The notes under the pieces: model-generated
Seen by the model: the letters and a program-made list of their open reading frames with translations, nothing else
Databases searched by the model: none
Told to the model about the DNA's origin: nothing
Part shown: one piece after another, positions 7,903 to 15,310 of the stretch
Numbering within the stretch: position 1 is the first letter of the stretch
Layout of the letters: each line of letters starts with the position of its first letter
Assembly (NCBI RefSeq): GCF_001592365.1
Contig: NZ_BCWU01000008.1
Location: 124,001-188,000 of the forward strand
From: Gordonia hydrophobica NBRC 16057
Lineage (GTDB): Bacteria; Actinomycetota; Actinomycetes; Mycobacteriales; Mycobacteriaceae
Direction: 5' to 3'
DNA: 64,000 nucleotides
Position numbers and translations under genes: made by a program

Positions 7903-8532
7903 ATGTCCGCACCACGCCGCGCGCTCGTCATCATCGACGCTCAGCAGGAGTACTTCGAGGGCCTGCTGCCCATCCAGTACCCCGACCGCGACCAGTCCGT
8001 CGCTCAGATCGCCACCGCCATGGACGCCGCCGCGCAGGCGAACGTTCCCGTGGTCGTCGTGCAGCACCAGACCGCGGAAGGCGCCCCGATCTTCGCCCCC
8101 GGATCGGCGACGTTCCCGCTGCACCCGGATCTCGAGAAGCGCTCAGCGCAGGTGTCGCACCAGTTCACGAAGACGTTCGCCAGCGTCTTCGCAGGCACCG
8201 ACCTCGAACAGTGGCTGCGCGAGCGGGAGATCGACACCCTCACCCTCGTCGGCTACATGACCAACAACTGCGTCCTCGGATCCGCGGCCGCCGCCGAACC
8301 GTTGGGCTTCACCGTCGAGGTCCTCTCGGACGCCACCGGCGCCATCGATCTCGCCAACGCGGCCGGGTCCGCACCGGCGAAGCAGGTCCACGAGACCATC
8401 ATGACCCTGCTGAACTCGAACTGGGCCGCGGTCGCCGCCACGGAGACCTGGATCAGCGCAGTGCAGTCCGGGTCCGCGCTGCCGGGCGACAACCTGATCG
8501 AGTCGGCGGCCCGAGGGCGCAACGCCGAGTAG
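7903..8532 (+). CDS. Isochorismatase-family cysteine hydrolase
   Basis: A 209-residue member of the isochorismatase/nicotinamidase superfamily. The catalytic Asp is in VIIDAQQEYFEG (about residue 12), a candidate Lys lies in the KRSAQVSHQFTKTF region, and the nucleophilic Cys is in GYMTNNCVLGSA (about residue 125), with the usual non-proline cis-peptide neighbourhood just before it. The start at 7903 follows AAAGGAG at good spacing; an in-frame upstream ATG at 7864 would run through the octamer repeats and is less likely. Substrate (amide, isochorismate or other) is unknown. A stable hairpin follows at 8541-8574. Confidence 0.82.
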   Translation: MSAPRRALVIIDAQQEYFEGLLPIQYPDRDQSVAQIATAMDAAAQANVPVVVVQHQTAEGAPIFAPGSATFPLHPDLEKRSAQVSHQFTKTFASVFAGTDLEQWLREREIDTLTLVGYMTNNCVLGSAAAAEPLGFTVEVLSDATGAIDLANAAGSAPAKQVHETIMTLLNSNWAAVAATETWISAVQSGSALPGDNLIESAARGRNAE

Positions 8533-8540
8533 GGCCCGTG

Positions 8541-8574
8541 GGACTGGAACCGGCGGAGTCGTCGGTTCCAGTCC
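8541..8574 (+). terminator. Hairpin terminator after the isochorismatase-like gene
   Basis: Perfect 11-bp stem, GGACTGGAACC (8541-8551) with GGTTCCAGTCC (8564-8574), extendable inward by a few pairs, 9 bp after the stop at 8532. No T-run follows, which is common for actinobacterial terminators. Confidence 0.6.
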
Positions 8575-8632
8575 AGCTCAGGCGAGATCGGTCGTCGCCG
8601 AACCGATTTGCGCCGCTGGGGATACTGGAGAC

Positions 8633-9403
8633 ATGACCGATGCAGACTCCGCGAACACGGGCCAGTACACCACCGCCGTCGAGGTCGAGGACTTCCGTCG
8701 GAACCTTGCCGCGGTGCAGGCCAAGATCGACGCCGCCGCACACCGCGCAGGGCGAGACCCCGGCGACGTCCGACTGCTGCCGGTCAGCAAGACGGTTCCC
8801 GAAGAGCGCATCGTCAACGCCGTCACCGCGGGCTGCCGCGAGCTGGGTGAGAACAAGGTGCAGGAAGCCAAACGCAAGCACGGCAATCTCGCCGATCTGG
8901 ATGTCTCCTGGTCGGTGATCGGTCACCTGCAGACCAACAAGGCCAAAGACGTCGCCGCCTTCGCGGGCGAGTTCCAAGCTCTCGACAGTCTCCGCGTCGC
9001 CGAAGCCCTCGATCGCCGGCTGCAGGCGGTCGGCCGCGAACTGGACGTGTATGTGCAGGTCAACACCTCGGACGAGGAGAGCAAGTACGGACTCGATCCC
9101 GACGAGCTGCCCGCCCTGCTGAAGCAGTTGCCGAACTTCTCGTCGTTGCGCGTCCGCGGGCTGATGACGCTGGCCCTGTTCTCCGACGACGTGGACCGCG
9201 TCCGCCCCTGCTTCCGACTGCTCCGCGAACTGCGCGACCGCGTCCGCGAGGAGAACCCCGACCTGATCGGCGACGGCGGACTCTCGATGGGGATGTCGGG
9301 CGACTACGAACTCGCGATCGAAGAGGGCTCCACCTGCGTGCGGGTCGGACAGGCCATCTTCGGCGCCCGGGCCACCCCGGACAGCATGTACTGGCCCAGC
9401 TGA
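8633..9403 (+). CDS. YggS-family pyridoxal phosphate homeostasis protein (PLPBP)
   Basis: A 256-residue single-domain PLP-binding TIM barrel resembling the N-terminal domain of alanine racemase. VRLLPVSKTVPEERI carries the PLP Lys (about residue 47). VTAGCRELGENKVQEAKRKH, SVIGHLQTNKAKDVAAF, VQVNTSDEESKYGL and the phosphate-binding SMGMSGDYELAIEEGSTCVRVGQAIFG complete the family pattern. Such proteins have no known reaction and buffer free PLP. In many actinobacteria this gene sits near ftsZ; here it stands alone between unrelated genes, so it may be a second copy. Confidence 0.9.
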   Translation: MTDADSANTGQYTTAVEVEDFRRNLAAVQAKIDAAAHRAGRDPGDVRLLPVSKTVPEERIVNAVTAGCRELGENKVQEAKRKHGNLADLDVSWSVIGHLQTNKAKDVAAFAGEFQALDSLRVAEALDRRLQAVGRELDVYVQVNTSDEESKYGLDPDELPALLKQLPNFSSLRVRGLMTLALFSDDVDRVRPCFRLLRELRDRVREENPDLIGDGGLSMGMSGDYELAIEEGSTCVRVGQAIFGARATPDSMYWPS

Positions 9404-9431
9404 TCGGCACCGACCGACGACCGACCGATCG

Positions 9432-10013
9432 TCATGACGTCGGTGACGGTCGGCTGAGGATCACCGTGGCGAGACGGCGAACCAGCTCGACGTCCCTGTC
9501 TGTCGGCGCGCGCCCGGCCTGGAGATGACGCCGCACCACGGCCAGCGGTAGTTCGATCAGCGCGAAGGCGATCTCGTCCGGCGTCGCGAGGGACTGCTCC
9601 GCCAGCGTCGCGACGAAGCCGCGCAGCTGCGCGTGACCGGCGTGAACGTCGGCCTCCTGCGCGGGCCACTCGTCGGGACCGAAGGTGCGCGGCCCCGCCT
9701 GCAACACCTGTGCCTGCGCAGGATTGTCGCGGCACCATTGCACGATCCACGCCGCCGCGTCGATCGCCTCCTCGATGCCGGGTTCGTCGCCCAGCTGCTG
9801 CGTGTAGTGATCTCGGAATCGCTGCGCCGTCCGCAGCCACACCGCCTGCAGCAGACTCTCGCGGTCCGGGAAGCGGTAATAAACAGAGCCGTTCGCCGCC
9901 CCGAGCCTGCCTGCCACCGCTGCCAGTGTCACGGCACGGACGCCGTCGTCGGCGAAGATCGCGACAGCGGCGTCCAGGAAATCATCGATCGTGTGCTTGG
10001 CGGGCCTTCCCAT
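9432..10013 (-). CDS. TetR-family transcriptional regulator
   Basis: The N-terminal DNA-binding domain is GRPAKHTIDDFLDAAVAIFADDGVRAVTLAAVAGRLGAANGSVYYRFPDRESLLQAVW (about residues 2-60), then a helical ligand domain. I chose ATG 10013 (193 residues); an in-frame ATG at 10028 lies inside a TAGAG-N6-CTCTA palindrome (10019-10034) and is less likely. The gene is divergent from the PaaI-type thioesterase at 10073, which is the probable target. Ligand unknown; the hydrophobic pocket and context suggest an acyl-CoA or a hydrophobic compound. Confidence 0.83.
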   Translation of the reverse strand: MGRPAKHTIDDFLDAAVAIFADDGVRAVTLAAVAGRLGAANGSVYYRFPDRESLLQAVWLRTAQRFRDHYTQQLGDEPGIEEAIDAAAWIVQWCRDNPAQAQVLQAGPRTFGPDEWPAQEADVHAGHAQLRGFVATLAEQSLATPDEIAFALIELPLAVVRRHLQAGRAPTDRDVELVRRLATVILSRPSPTS

Positions 10014-10018
10014 ATTTG

Positions 10019-10034
10019 TAGAGTACATGCTCTA
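10019..10034. promoter_or_regulatory. Probable TetR operator
   Basis: TAGAG and CTCTA arms separated by 6 bp, immediately upstream of the preferred TetR start and 38 bp upstream of the thioesterase. A TACAAT hexamer on the minus strand (10045-10040) would place the palindrome at the transcription start, consistent with autorepression. Inference from position only. Confidence 0.45.
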
Positions 10035-10072
10035 ATAGATTGTAGAGCTACCACTCCACTAAGGAAGTCGAC

Positions 10073-10504
10073 ATGTCCGCTTCGACAGAGCCCCTCTCGG
10101 TCGCCCGGTCCGTTCTCGCAGCGCAGCCCTTCAACCAGCTCGTCGGTGCCACCATCGAGCGGTTCCACGCCGGCGAGGCGATCATCGAACTCGAGATCGC
10201 CGATCACCACCGGCAGCAGTACGGCGTCGTCCACGGCGGCGTCTACGCCTACCTGGTCGACAACGCCTTGACGTTCGCCTGCGGCACCGTCCTCGGCACC
10301 AGCATCATCACCAGTGGCCTGACCGTCACCTATCTCGCCGCGGCGCGGGAGGGCACCTTGCGCGCCACCGCCACGGTCACCGCGCACGACGGTCGCCACG
10401 CCGTGGCGACCGTCGTCATCGAATGTCTCGGGGCCGACGGCGCCGCCCGAACTTGTGCGGTCGGCCAGGGCTCGGCGACGCGAACGCGCGGCGAGACGTC
10501 ATGA
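10073..10504 (+). CDS. PaaI-type acyl-CoA thioesterase (hotdog fold)
   Basis: A 143-residue hotdog-fold protein. The signature HGGVYAYLVDNALTFA (about residues 59-74) gives the conserved HGG and the acidic catalytic position (Asp69 region) of the PaaI/4-hydroxybenzoyl-CoA thioesterase family; the strand ITSGLTVTYLAAAREGTLRATATV is also typical. It hydrolyses an acyl-CoA to the free acid and CoA; the acyl group is unknown. Its stop codon overlaps the ATG of the next gene by 4 bp, so the two are translationally coupled. The divergent TetR gene probably controls the pair. Confidence 0.82.
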   Translation: MSASTEPLSVARSVLAAQPFNQLVGATIERFHAGEAIIELEIADHHRQQYGVVHGGVYAYLVDNALTFACGTVLGTSIITSGLTVTYLAAAREGTLRATATVTAHDGRHAVATVVIECLGADGAARTCAVGQGSATRTRGETS

Positions 10505-10995
10505 TCACCGACCGGCAGTGGTCGGAGGCCAGACGAATCACCCGTCGAGCGATCCGCAGTTCTCTGCACTGCAGCATTGCGAGCCGCAACCCAGGCGGAT
10601 CGGCGCACGTCACGCCGATCGGTTCCGTCCTGCTCGGCTCCCATGGAACGGGCATCTACTTCGACGTCTTCAACACCCGACTCGCACACAACGTCGACCT
10701 GCGGCCCGAAGTGGAGATCCTCGCTGTCGACAGCAGTCGCACACTGTGGCTTCCCGGGCTGCTCCGCGGCGCGTTCGCACGACAGCCCGCGGTCCGGTTG
10801 ATCGGCACCGTCGGCGAGCAACGCGCCAGCACGGCGGAGGAGATCGCGCGATTCCACCGGATCGTCGGCCCGCTGTTGCGCACGCGCGGCGGGGCCCTGC
10901 TGTGGCGATCGCTGCCGCGGGTCCGCGACATCGAGATCCACCGGGTGGAGCGGATCACGTTGGGCGCGATGACCGCCGCGTCGCGTTCGCGCTAA
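10501..10995 (+). CDS. Pyridoxamine 5'-phosphate oxidase-fold (split-barrel) protein, function unknown
   Basis: A 164-residue protein starting at ATG 10501, which overlaps the thioesterase stop by 4 bp (ATGA). HVTPIGSVLLGSHGTGIYFDVFNTRLAHNVDLRPEVEILAVD is the split beta-barrel segment seen in flavin- or F420-binding PNPOx-like proteins, where the early HVTPIG strand and the ARNVD-type loop contact the cofactor. An upstream in-frame ATG at 10423 would lie inside the thioesterase and is rejected. Coupling to a TetR-controlled thioesterase suggests a role in modifying the same organic acid, but substrate and cofactor are unknown. Confidence 0.65.
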   Translation: MITDRQWSEARRITRRAIRSSLHCSIASRNPGGSAHVTPIGSVLLGSHGTGIYFDVFNTRLAHNVDLRPEVEILAVDSSRTLWLPGLLRGAFARQPAVRLIGTVGEQRASTAEEIARFHRIVGPLLRTRGGALLWRSLPRVRDIEIHRVERITLGAMTAASRSR

Positions 10996-11145
10996 TCGAC
11001 AACAGCGCGCGAGCACCACCGAGATTTCGGCGCCGACCCATCCGCAAAGACCCCTGCCAGCGTCCGATTCCCTTGGTACTCTCGCGGCACGGATTCACCT
11101 CCCGCGACAACATGTGACCGCGACACTCAACGACAAGGACACCTG

Positions 11146-11568
11146 ATGGCTTCGCATTCCTTCAGTCCGTACGTCAGCTTCCCCGGTAACGCCGCCGAGG
11201 CTTTCACCTTCTATCACGAGGTCTTCGGCGGCTCGCTGGACCTGCAGAAGTACGGCGACACCGACACCACCGGTTTTCCCTTCACTCCGCCGCCCGACGC
11301 GGTGGCCCACGCACAACTGAGCGGCGGTCTGATCACTCTCGCCGGCGGCGACGGCTTCGGTGACGACCAGCACCTGACCTCCGACGTCTACTCGTTCCTG
11401 ATCGGACTCGAGTCGGTCGCCGAAGCCGAATCGCTCATCGCGGTCCTGACCGGACGTGGATCTGAGATCGCGATGCCGTTCGCTCTCGCACCGTGGGGTG
11501 ATCACTATGGTCAGGTCCGCGACCCGTTCGGCGTGCTCTGGGCGCTGGTGGTGTCGACGGAGGAGTGA
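11146..11568 (+). CDS. VOC-superfamily (glyoxalase/PhnB-like) protein
   Basis: A 140-residue vicinal-oxygen-chelate protein of the PhnB/3-demethylubiquinone-like type. SFSPYVSFPGNAAEAFTFYHEVFGGSLDLQKYGD at the N-terminus and SEIAMPFALAPWGDHYGQVRDPFGVLWAL at the C-terminus are the family signatures, with the WGDHYGQVRDPFG element almost invariant. The expected metal ligands are only partly present (an early His is absent), as in many PhnB-like proteins, so enzymatic activity is doubtful. It stands alone; 150 bp of featureless sequence precede it and the ribosome-binding site is weak (AAGGA). Confidence 0.8.
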   Translation: MASHSFSPYVSFPGNAAEAFTFYHEVFGGSLDLQKYGDTDTTGFPFTPPPDAVAHAQLSGGLITLAGGDGFGDDQHLTSDVYSFLIGLESVAEAESLIAVLTGRGSEIAMPFALAPWGDHYGQVRDPFGVLWALVVSTEE

Positions 11569-11709
11569 CGCGGTTCGTCGCGTTCATCGACGTCGACCAC
11601 ATGGCGACGGTGTTGCGCCTGCGTCAACGACTCCTCACCGCCCTCCCCCGACCGACGGTGAGGTCGGGCGCCGGTCCATGATTGCCACACCCAGCTCGAG
11701 GAGAGACAC

Positions 11710-12678
11710 ATGACGACAACCGACCGACAGATCACCCTCCGCTTCATGGCGGCGCCCACGGACGTCTCGTCACTCGGCGGAGGCGTCCGCGGCGGACGCA
11801 TCCTGGAATGGATCGACAAGGCCGCCTACGCCTGTGCGGCAGCATGGTCGGGCGGCTACAGCGTGACCGCGTACGTCGGAAACATCAGTTTCGGTCGCGA
11901 CATCGATTCCGGCGACATCGTCGAGGTCACCGCAGACCTGGTCCACACCGGCCGGTCGAGCATGCACATCGAGTGCCGCGTCGCCTCCGCCGATCCTCGG
12001 CTCGGCGACTTCACCGAGGCCAGCCGCTGCATCCTCGTCTTCGTCGCGGTCGACGACGACGGGAAGCCGACCCCCGTCCGCCAGTGGTCGCCGACCAGCG
12101 TCGACGACGTCGCGCGGTCGCAGTACGCAGTGCAGCGCAGCCAGGTCCGCGACCAGATCACCGCAGCGATGGCGGGAGCCGACTACGCCGCGCCCTCGGC
12201 GGCGCCGGAGGCCGCGACGCGTTTTCTCGCCGCCCCGACCGACGTCAACTGGGGAGGCAACACGCACGGCGGCCGAGTGATGGGCTGGATCGACGACGCC
12301 GCGTACCTCGTCGGAACGCAGTGGTGCCGCGGCGAGGTCGTGACGGTGTACATGGGCGGCGTGCGGTTCTACGCCCCCATTCGCATCGGCCAGGTGGTCG
12401 AGATCTCCGCGCGTCTGATCCACACCGGACGCCAGACCATGCACGTTTCGGTGCACGTCTATGCGCATTGGCCGAGAGAGGGCCGGGAGACGCGCAGGCT
12501 CGCGGCACACAGTCTGACCGTGCTCGCCGCGCTCGACGAGAACGGCGACGCCGTCACCACCCGAGCATGGGAACCGCACCTCGACGGCGACGTCGCCCTC
12601 GACGCCCACGCGCGCGAACTCATCGCGATCCGCGGCCAGCGTCGCCCGGCCCGGGAGCATCGGATGGTCGAGATCTGA
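11710..12678 (+). CDS. Double-hotdog acyl-CoA thioesterase (ACOT7/YciA-like)
   Basis: A 322-residue protein with two tandem hotdog domains (about residues 5-150 and 165-310). The second has NWGGNTHGGRVMGWIDDAAY, matching the cytosolic long-chain acyl-CoA hydrolase signature (Asn, HGG, Asp). The first has the degenerate SSLGGGVRGGRILEWIDKAAY, with Asn and His lost, so only one domain probably carries a full active site, as in known ACOT-type tandem enzymes. Each domain repeats the LVHTGRSSMH/LIHTGRQTMH motif. ATG 11710 follows GAGGAGAGACAC. It hydrolyses fatty acyl-CoAs; no operon partner is evident. Confidence 0.82.
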   Translation: MTTTDRQITLRFMAAPTDVSSLGGGVRGGRILEWIDKAAYACAAAWSGGYSVTAYVGNISFGRDIDSGDIVEVTADLVHTGRSSMHIECRVASADPRLGDFTEASRCILVFVAVDDDGKPTPVRQWSPTSVDDVARSQYAVQRSQVRDQITAAMAGADYAAPSAAPEAATRFLAAPTDVNWGGNTHGGRVMGWIDDAAYLVGTQWCRGEVVTVYMGGVRFYAPIRIGQVVEISARLIHTGRQTMHVSVHVYAHWPREGRETRRLAAHSLTVLAALDENGDAVTTRAWEPHLDGDVALDAHARELIAIRGQRRPAREHRMVEI

Positions 12679-12873
12679 GCTCGCCGAGGGGTGATCAGAG
12701 AAGAACGCACAGGCGATCGGCGACACCGGTGCCACGGAGATCGAGTTCGTACGGTCTGTCACACGAACAGATCAATTAGGTCATTTATCGTTAACACCCC
12801 AATCGTCTAATCCGATACCTGACGTGGATGCCACCGCATCCAATGCCATCAGTATCAGGAGCACTCTCTCAGA

Positions 12874-13638
12874 ATGACCAACCCGCCTCCCGTGCCGCCA
12901 CATGACCCCAACCAGAATCCTGGACAGGGTTACCCGGACCAGCCCGTTGCGAATGGTTCGTACCCGGCCCCCGGTTACGGCTACCAAGGACCGCCTGCCG
13001 CAAACGTTCCCTACCAGGTGTCCGGACAGGGCTACCAGCCTGCGATGCCACCCGCCAAGAAGCGGAAGAAGTGGCCGTTCGTTGTTGGTGCGATCGTCCT
13101 CCTCATTGTTCTCGGCGCTGCGTTGAGCGGAAATGACGAGGATTCGTCGAGTGAGTCCGCAAACAGCGGTACGAACACCAGCACGAGCGACAGCACGGCG
13201 ACTCCCGCTACCGGTGACTCCAAAGACGCGGCCACGGCCCCCGGACTCAACACCGCGGTCCGCGACGGAAAGTTCGAGTTCACGGTGACGGATGTTGCGA
13301 CGGGACTGTCGTCCGTCGGCGACAACCCGTATCTCAAGCAAGAGGCCCAAGGTCAATTCGTCGTCGTCACGATCGAGGTCGAGAACATCGGCGACAAGCC
13401 CCAGTCCTTCTCGCCGTCAGCGCAGAAGCTCGTCGACAACAAGGACCGCACGTTCGAGTCCGACACGACCGCTCAGATTGCTCTCGGCGGTTCGGACATC
13501 CCGGTCTGGGACAACATCAATCCTGGAAACTCGGTCAATGTGAAGCTCGTGTTCGACATGCCGAAGAACGCAACTCCCGCCTCGATCGAGTTGCATGACT
13601 CACTATTCTCCAACGGCGCCAAGGTTTCACTGAAGTAG
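12874..13638 (+). CDS. Single-pass membrane protein with extracellular DUF4352 domain
   Basis: A 254-residue protein with three parts. The N-terminal 60 residues are rich in Pro, Gly, Tyr and Gln and cytoplasmic. One transmembrane segment follows (WPFVVGAIVLLIVLGAAL, about 67-84) after the basic stop KKRKK. After a Ser/Thr/Asp linker, the extracellular DUF4352 (telokin-like immunoprotective fold) domain includes GQFVVVTIEVENIGDKPQSF. Such proteins are cell-surface antigens of unknown function. Codon use here is less GC-rich than in neighbours (many AAG/AAC and T-ending codons). A 195-bp intergenic region precedes it and a long hairpin follows at 13703-13775. Confidence 0.8.
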   Translation: MTNPPPVPPHDPNQNPGQGYPDQPVANGSYPAPGYGYQGPPAANVPYQVSGQGYQPAMPPAKKRKKWPFVVGAIVLLIVLGAALSGNDEDSSSESANSGTNTSTSDSTATPATGDSKDAATAPGLNTAVRDGKFEFTVTDVATGLSSVGDNPYLKQEAQGQFVVVTIEVENIGDKPQSFSPSAQKLVDNKDRTFESDTTAQIALGGSDIPVWDNINPGNSVNVKLVFDMPKNATPASIELHDSLFSNGAKVSLK

Positions 13639-13702
13639 GACGATGGCGACCTGGACGGTTGCCGGCATGACCACAGCCGATCAGGTCGGCGCCTTCCACG
13701 CT

Positions 13703-13775
13703 GCCGAGATCTGCCCTCTCAGCAACCTCCACTGGCAATCTTCCAGCGGAGGGCGCTGTCCGGGCAGATCTTGGC
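13703..13775. terminator. Two-part inverted repeat between convergent genes
   Basis: Outer arms of 14 bp with one mismatch (13703-13716 with 13762-13775, GCCGAGATCTGCCC versus GGGCAGATCTTGGC) enclose an inner stem of CTCCACTGG (13727-13735) with CCAGCGGAG (13743-13751). It lies between the convergent DUF4352 and flavin oxidoreductase genes, the place of a bidirectional terminator. A degraded small mobile element is an alternative reading. Confidence 0.5.
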
Positions 13776-13798
13776 AGTAAACGAGCGGCACCGCCGCC

Positions 13799-14821
13799 TC
13801 AGCGCCACCCCAGCGCCGGTGCCACGTGCGTCAGCAGCGACTCGATGACATGTGCGTTGTAGTCGACACCTAGCTGGTTGCGCACGGTGAGCAGAAGCGT
13901 GTCTGCTGCGGCGATCGCCTCGTCCTCGCGCAACTGCTCGATGAGGTCGTCCGGCTCGGCGGCGTAGGTTCGGCCGAAACGGGCCGTGGCCCCGTCGATC
14001 ACGCCCACTTGGTCCTTGCACGCCTGTCCGCGGAGGCCGAAGTACCGGTTGTCCTCCTCGGTGACGATCGGGAAAATGCTGCGGCTCACTGACACTCGCG
14101 GTTCCCGCTCGAATCCCTGAGCGTTCCACTCGGTGCGAAACCGGTCGATCTGCTCAGCTTGCAGCTGGTGGAACGGAATCCCGGTGTCCTCGGTGAGCAG
14201 GGTCGAACTCATTAGATTCAAGCCTTGGCGCGCGGTCCACTCCGCAGTGGCACGCGACCCGGCGCCCCACCAGATTCGCTCGCCCAGTCCCGGCGACTGC
14301 GGTTCGATCGGCAGCAGTCCGCCCGGGTTCGCGAACATCGGGTTGGGGTTCGGCTGAGCGAAACCCTCACCGTCGATGACCTTCAAGAACACGCCGGCGT
14401 GCTGACGCGCCATATCGGCGTCGGACTGACCGTCGCCGGGCACGTAGCCGAAGTACTTGTAGCCGTCGATCACCTGCTCGGGCGATCCTCGCGAGATTCC
14501 CAATTGCAGCCGACCTCCCGCAATCAAGTCGGCGGCACCGGCCTGCTCAGCGAGCGCGAGCGGATTCTCGTAACGCATATCGATGACTCCGGTACCGATC
14601 TCGATGCGGCTGGTCCGCGCGCCGATCGCAGCGAGCAGAGGGAATGGAGTGCCGAGCTGCCGTGCGAAGTGGTGAACGCGGAAGTACGCGCCGTCGGCGC
14701 CGAGCTCCTCGGCAGCGACGGCGAGGTCGATCGACTGCAGGAGGGCGTCCGCGCCCGAGCGGACGAGCGAGCCGGGAACGTCGGACCAGTGTCCGAACGA
14801 GAGGAAACCGATGTTCTTCAC
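13799..14821 (-). CDS. LLM-class flavin-dependent oxidoreductase (luciferase-like)
   Basis: A 340-residue luciferase-like monooxygenase. It begins MKNIGFLSFGHW, contains GADGAYFRVHHFARQLGTPFPLLAAIGARTSRIEIGTGVIDMRYENPLALAEQAGAADLI (flavin-pocket and conserved Arg-Tyr-Glu-Asn-Pro) and GGRLQLGISRGSPEQV, typical of alkanal-type subgroups. RVHHF replaces the usual SEHH motif. The substrate is unknown. It is the last intact gene on the left of the CRISPR-Cas island; an IclR pseudogene begins 122 bp upstream of its start. The 122 bp between (14822-14943) show no further gene. Confidence 0.82.
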   Translation of the reverse strand: MKNIGFLSFGHWSDVPGSLVRSGADALLQSIDLAVAAEELGADGAYFRVHHFARQLGTPFPLLAAIGARTSRIEIGTGVIDMRYENPLALAEQAGAADLIAGGRLQLGISRGSPEQVIDGYKYFGYVPGDGQSDADMARQHAGVFLKVIDGEGFAQPNPNPMFANPGGLLPIEPQSPGLGERIWWGAGSRATAEWTARQGLNLMSSTLLTEDTGIPFHQLQAEQIDRFRTEWNAQGFEREPRVSVSRSIFPIVTEEDNRYFGLRGQACKDQVGVIDGATARFGRTYAAEPDDLIEQLREDEAIAAADTLLLTVRNQLGVDYNAHVIESLLTHVAPALGWR

Positions 14822-14943
14822 GGTCGTTACAGCGCGTGACGGTGCCCTGCTATTCCTCAGCGAGCTCGTGCCCTTCTCGGCAGCAAGTTACCGGAGCCGC
14901 TGGACGATCTGCACGCTCACCCCAGTGCGCCGACCGTGGTCGC

Positions 14944-15265
14944 ATCTACGCTTCCCGCGCCCCGATCAGCGCATCCGAAATGACGCCGGTCGCCCGCCCC
15001 AACGCCACGACCGCGCGTTCCAACACGTCGTCAGTCATGCGTGAGGTAGGCACCTTCTCGACTTCGGCGAACGCGCCGGACAACGACGTGACGCCGTGTT
15101 CGGTGGTCGAGGGAAACCCGGCCTGCGAAACGCAGTTTCACGATCCGAGGGTCGTCGAGGTCCGACAGCTCGGCCTTACCCAGACCGGAATTGTGCAGGT
15201 TGACTCTCCTGCCGACTTTGTTGTTGGTCCGCATGGCGTGCGGCGACGGGACCTGCGCTGTGTGG
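14944..15265 (-). pseudogene. Truncated and decayed copy of the IclR-family regulator gene at 30478-31257
   Basis: 14944-15050 matches 30476-30582 (stop codon and 3' end of the IclR gene) with only 3 mismatches in 107 bp. The copy then lacks 108 bp (30583-30690 of the intact gene) and resumes at 15051, matching 30691 onward with lower identity and a one-base insertion (CGAAACGCAG versus CGAAACGAG) that breaks the frame. Similarity stops at about 15262, where CRISPR sequence begins, so the 5' half with the DNA-binding domain is gone. It has the same orientation as the intact gene and cannot make a working regulator. It forms the left member of the direct repeat flanking the CRISPR-Cas island. 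Confidence 0.9.
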
Positions 15266-15273
15266 GCGGAAGG
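15266..15273 (-). repeat. Remnant of an 85th CRISPR repeat at the trailer junction
   Basis: GCGGAAGG, the last 8 bases of the plus-strand repeat, lies 38 bp (one spacer length) before the first full repeat core, in register with the array. The sequence to its left belongs to the iclR pseudogene, so the island junction cuts through a repeat. Confidence 0.65.
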
Positions 15274-15310
15274 TGCCGTAAGAGTCAGTCGTCGTGTAGG
15301 AGATTCCAGC

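Noticed and set aside
14822..14943. A further gene between the flavin oxidoreductase and the iclR pseudogene
   Set aside because: Short frames exist but lack ribosome-binding sites and recognisable protein features.
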